In this document: piece after piece, positions 37,640 to 39,289 of the stretch
How positions within the stretch are numbered: the stretch's first letter is position 1
Layout of the letters: every line of letters begins with the position of its first letter
IMG/VR virus record: IMGVR_UViG_3300037041_000717
Coordinates: 1 to 39,289 of that record
Origin: a virus
DNA: 39,289 nucleotides
Direction: 5' to 3' (one strand)
The notes under the pieces: generated by a model
The model's input: only the letters and a program-made list of their open reading frames with translations
Told to the model about the DNA's origin: nothing
Database searches by the model: none
Made by a program: the position numbers and the translations under genes

Positions 37640-37661
37640 CGGGCGGTCCAAAGACCGCCCG
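37640..37661 (-). terminator. Hairpin between late genes (partial terminator)
   Basis: A perfect 9-bp stem CGGGCGGTC/GACCGCCCG with loop CAAA. On the minus strand it is followed by TCTTTACC, a poor T-run. It is probably a partial terminator that reduces expression of downstream tail genes relative to capsid genes. Confidence 0.6.
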
Positions 37662-37666
37662 CTAGG

Positions 37667-38101
37667 TTACGAAGCTACCAGCGGAATGGAGAACCAATCC
37701 GTAGTGTCATAAGCGACAAAAAAGCACGCCGTCTTGGCGGCCATGCTGAACGCGGTAGACCCGGCGACGCCATTGATCTTGGCAGAGTCAGGAGCGTACA
37801 CTTTGAGCGCGGCGTTAGCTGTGTCGTCGTTCTTGATGGCAATAACGCGACCAGCCGTAGGGGCTGGAAGGACGACACCCTTGGTGGCGTCAGCGGCCGT
37901 GACCCAACTGAATGACGCCGTCAGAGCCGTTGCATCAGCGCGGGTAGAACCGGCTGCGGCGGGCTTGGCGACATCAAGGTTGAGCGAGGACACAACCGCG
38001 CCAGAGAGAGTGCCGCCGGAAATGGCGGCGCCAGTGATCGTGGTGCCCGAAACCAGTTCGGGATCGGCGTAAGCAACGCCCACAGGCTTTGTATTCGGCA
38101 T
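37667..38101 (-). CDS. Beta-rich virion protein near coat, possible head decoration
   Basis: The protein has 144 residues. The N-terminal PNTKPVGVAYADPELVSGTT is followed by low-complexity Ala/Ser/Thr sequence. A compact beta domain comes last (KGVVLPAPTAGRVIAIKNDD then KINGVAGSTAFSMAAKTACF). The final domain pattern (VLPAPTAGxxIxIxN, a Gly-rich middle, FFVAYDTTDWFSIPL) also occurs in proteins 38153 and 35868. It lies between two terminator-like hairpins after the coat gene, a place used by abundant head proteins. Function is inferred. Confidence 0.6.
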   Translation of the reverse strand: MPNTKPVGVAYADPELVSGTTITGAAISGGTLSGAVVSSLNLDVAKPAAAGSTRADATALTASFSWVTAADATKGVVLPAPTAGRVIAIKNDDTANAALKVYAPDSAKINGVAGSTAFSMAAKTACFFVAYDTTDWFSIPLVAS

Positions 38102-38121
38102 AGTAGTCTCCTTGATGAGTT

Positions 38122-38147
38122 AAGGCCCCCGCCGAAACGGGGGCCTT
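38122..38147 (-). terminator. Strong GC hairpin between late genes
   Basis: A perfect 10-bp stem AAGGCCCCCG/CGGGGGCCTT with loop CCGAAA. On the minus strand the stem ends CCTTAACTC without a long T-run. Placed between two head-region genes, it may attenuate transcription or protect the upstream coat mRNA from exonucleases. Confidence 0.7.
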
Positions 38148-38152
38148 GTTGC

Positions 38153-38569
38153 TTACGAGATGGCGTAGAGAGCCCAAGAGTTGTCGCCCAGACGACGGGC
38201 GCGGAAGGCGCGAACCGTGCCTGCCGTGGCCGCAACGGTCATCAGACCCTGCGAACCGCTTGAACCAATCGTCCAGCCGGTGTTGGTCGTCACGGTGATG
38301 ACGCCAGAGCCGGTAACATTGATAACGCGGAAGTCGAAGATCGTACCAACCTTGGAGTTGGTCAGCAGCGCATCAAGGTCCGAGGCCAAAGGCAGCGTGT
38401 ACGCTGCCGTGGTCGTCGGAGAACCAAGGATGATGCCGTTGGTGATCTGAGCCGCAGTCAGCGTCGCGCTGTCAACGGCAGTTGTGGGGGCCGCAGCAAC
38501 GGAAACCTTAAGCTCGTTAAGGTTGCCGTCGTTAAACTGATAGCCGCCGCCTACAGAGGGAAGTGCCAT
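38153..38569 (-). CDS. Beta-rich virion protein immediately after coat
   Basis: The protein has 138 residues. It has a short N-terminal segment (MALPSVGGGYQFNDGNLNEL) and a beta domain with SPTTTAAYTLPLASDLDALL, then VGTIFDFRVINVTGSGVITV, and a terminal RRLGDNSWALYAIS. The same strand pattern is found in 37667 and the C-terminus of 35868. Being next to coat, it is a candidate decoration or cement protein. No enzymatic motif is visible. Confidence 0.6.
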   Translation of the reverse strand: MALPSVGGGYQFNDGNLNELKVSVAAAPTTAVDSATLTAAQITNGIILGSPTTTAAYTLPLASDLDALLTNSKVGTIFDFRVINVTGSGVITVTTNTGWTIGSSGSQGLMTVAATAGTVRAFRARRLGDNSWALYAIS

Positions 38570-38593
38570 GTGAGTATCTCCTATCTTTACCTG

Positions 38594-39289
38594 TTAGCCC
38601 CAGATGCGCGCGGCCATCTGCGGACGGATGGTCGAGAAGCCGTACAGCACGTCGATACGGCAGGGGAGCCGGTCGTTGTTGATGTCGTACTGGCGCACGA
38701 TACGCATCGAGATGCCGTTGTGAACCTGGCGGGAAGCCATATCGACACCGCTCGGCATGATCAGATCAGCCGTGGCAAACGAGATGGCGTCCTTGTGGTA
38801 CACAAGGTTCTGCGGGTACTGGGTCGAAGCCGCGCCGACGAAGGTGACGGCCTTGCCGGTGATCGTCAGGGTATTGACGGTCGCCAGAGCGTTTGACGGC
38901 GAGTAGAGCGCCGGGGACACAGCAAGCGTTACCGCGCCGCCAGCGGTTGAGGTGTTGGCGGCAGTTACGACGAACTGCTGGAGCGAACCCGTGCTTTCGC
39001 GGGTCTGCGGGTTGACGGAGAAGCAGTCAGCCACCGTAAACACGTCGCCCACCGCAAAGGTAAGCGCGTTGCCAGCGGAAGCCAGCGTGATGGTTGTGGC
39101 ACCTTCCGAGGCGTTGCCGTTGACCGTGGCGCCCGTCGCCGCACGCGAACCAGTCGTGTGCTGCTTGATCGACTGCGACATGTTGATCTCCTCGTAGCCG
39201 AGGACGCCCTCTCCCATCATGCCGTTCTTGAACTGGCGGGAGATCGTGTCAACGGGGTTGAAGAGGCCCTTCATGCCTTCGACCAGACC
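38594..39289 (-). CDS. Major capsid (coat) protein, P22 gp5-like, C-terminal part
   Basis: This holds residues 172-402 of the coat protein that starts at 640. The window shows the frame from 39289 because of the terminal repeat. A start at 39274 would be an internal Met (residue 177), not the true start. The segment contains MKGLFNPVDTISRQFKNGMM, GDVFTVADCFSVNPQTREST, and near the end MRIVRQYDINNDRLPCRIDV then LYGFSTIRPQMAARIWG. Coat proteins of P22-like phages commonly end in a similar RxDxxYG and ARI segment. Reading across the join gives one intact protein. Confidence 0.85.
   Translation of the reverse strand, partial: GLVEGMKGLFNPVDTISRQFKNGMMGEGVLGYEEINMSQSIKQHTTGSRAATGATVNGNASEGATTITLASAGNALTFAVGDVFTVADCFSVNPQTRESTGSLQQFVVTAANTSTAGGAVTLAVSPALYSPSNALATVNTLTITGKAVTFVGAASTQYPQNLVYHKDAISFATADLIMPSGVDMASRQVHNGISMRIVRQYDINNDRLPCRIDVLYGFSTIRPQMAARIWG
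39163..39289. repeat. Right copy of 127-bp terminal direct repeat
   Basis: This copy is identical to bases 1-127. It lies inside the coat gene, and there is no change of reading frame when one copy is removed. The circular length without it is 39162 bp. Confidence 0.95.

Noticed and set aside
1-39289. The terminal repeat as a T7-like physical direct terminal repeat
   Set aside because: 127 bases equals a standard assembler k-mer, and the repeat lies in the middle of the coat gene. A T7-type terminal repeat would normally be noncoding and flank the gene set.
1-39289. tRNA, rRNA, insertion sequences, integrase or attachment sites
   Set aside because: No cloverleaf-like sequence, transposase, recombinase or duplicated att-like core was recognised by eye. 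A tRNA scan and profile search would be needed to exclude small or unusual cases.

Overview
The window is a complete phage genome of about 39.16 kb, assembled as a circle. Its last 127 bases (39163-39289) repeat bases 1-127 exactly, and the major capsid gene runs across the join. The virion proteins are of the P22 type: P22-like portal, scaffold, coat, tail accessory factor, DNA-stabilisation protein and ejection proteins, with a tailspike whose N-terminus looks like a head-binding domain. This points to a short-tailed podovirus that packages by a headful mechanism. No integrase, excisionase or CI-like repressor was recognised, so nothing supports lysogeny. The high GC content and the relatives I recall for several proteins (DUF7227-like, DUF2800, DUF6378, the secreted CHAP-like protein) suggest an alphaproteobacterial host. 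This is an inference.

Layout. (1) The late operon is on the minus strand. It starts left of the intergenic region 11107-11826 and reads leftward: a small basic protein, terminase small and large subunits, more small basic proteins, portal, a ferritin-like protein, tail fibre proteins, tailspike, scaffold and coat. It passes through the join to 39162 and continues with two beta-rich virion proteins, tail accessory factors, ejection proteins, a spanin-like protein, endolysin and holin, ending at 27597. (2) The 720-bp region 11107-11826 has no gene. It is dense in repeats (two 19-bp operator-like sites, three 15-bp tandem repeats, ATGGGCA-type motifs, AT-rich DNA, a strong terminator) and is the best candidate for the replication origin, the packaging site and late control. 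(3) Bases 11827-15532 hold small early genes around a divergent promoter, including a sliding-clamp-like protein and a DnaA domain IV-like protein. (4) Bases 22385-15534 (minus strand) are the replication operon: a protein like the RNA polymerase alpha C-terminal domain, a Cas4/RecB-like nuclease (DUF2800), an unknown protein, family A DNA polymerase, a secreted CHAP-like protein and a primase-helicase. (5) Bases 22467-27607 (plus strand) carry a VRR-NUC nuclease, a cytosine-C5 methyltransferase, an SNF2-type helicase and small coiled-coil, zinc-ribbon and HTH proteins. They converge with the holin gene.

The most unusual locus is 22721-24328. A cytosine methyltransferase with recognisable motifs in one frame is overprinted over almost its whole length by a second long frame. 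That frame has its own Shine-Dalgarno sequence, an HNH-endonuclease-like domain and four WxTP repeats. Also notable are a 14-bp palindrome, GGTGAAATTTCACC, found three times in the early region (once at the heart of a 46-bp perfect palindrome), and a phage alpha-CTD mimic that keeps several DNA-contact residues. A replication-operon terminator also lies inside genes on the opposite strand.

All assignments come from reading the sequence and from memory of protein families. No database search was run.
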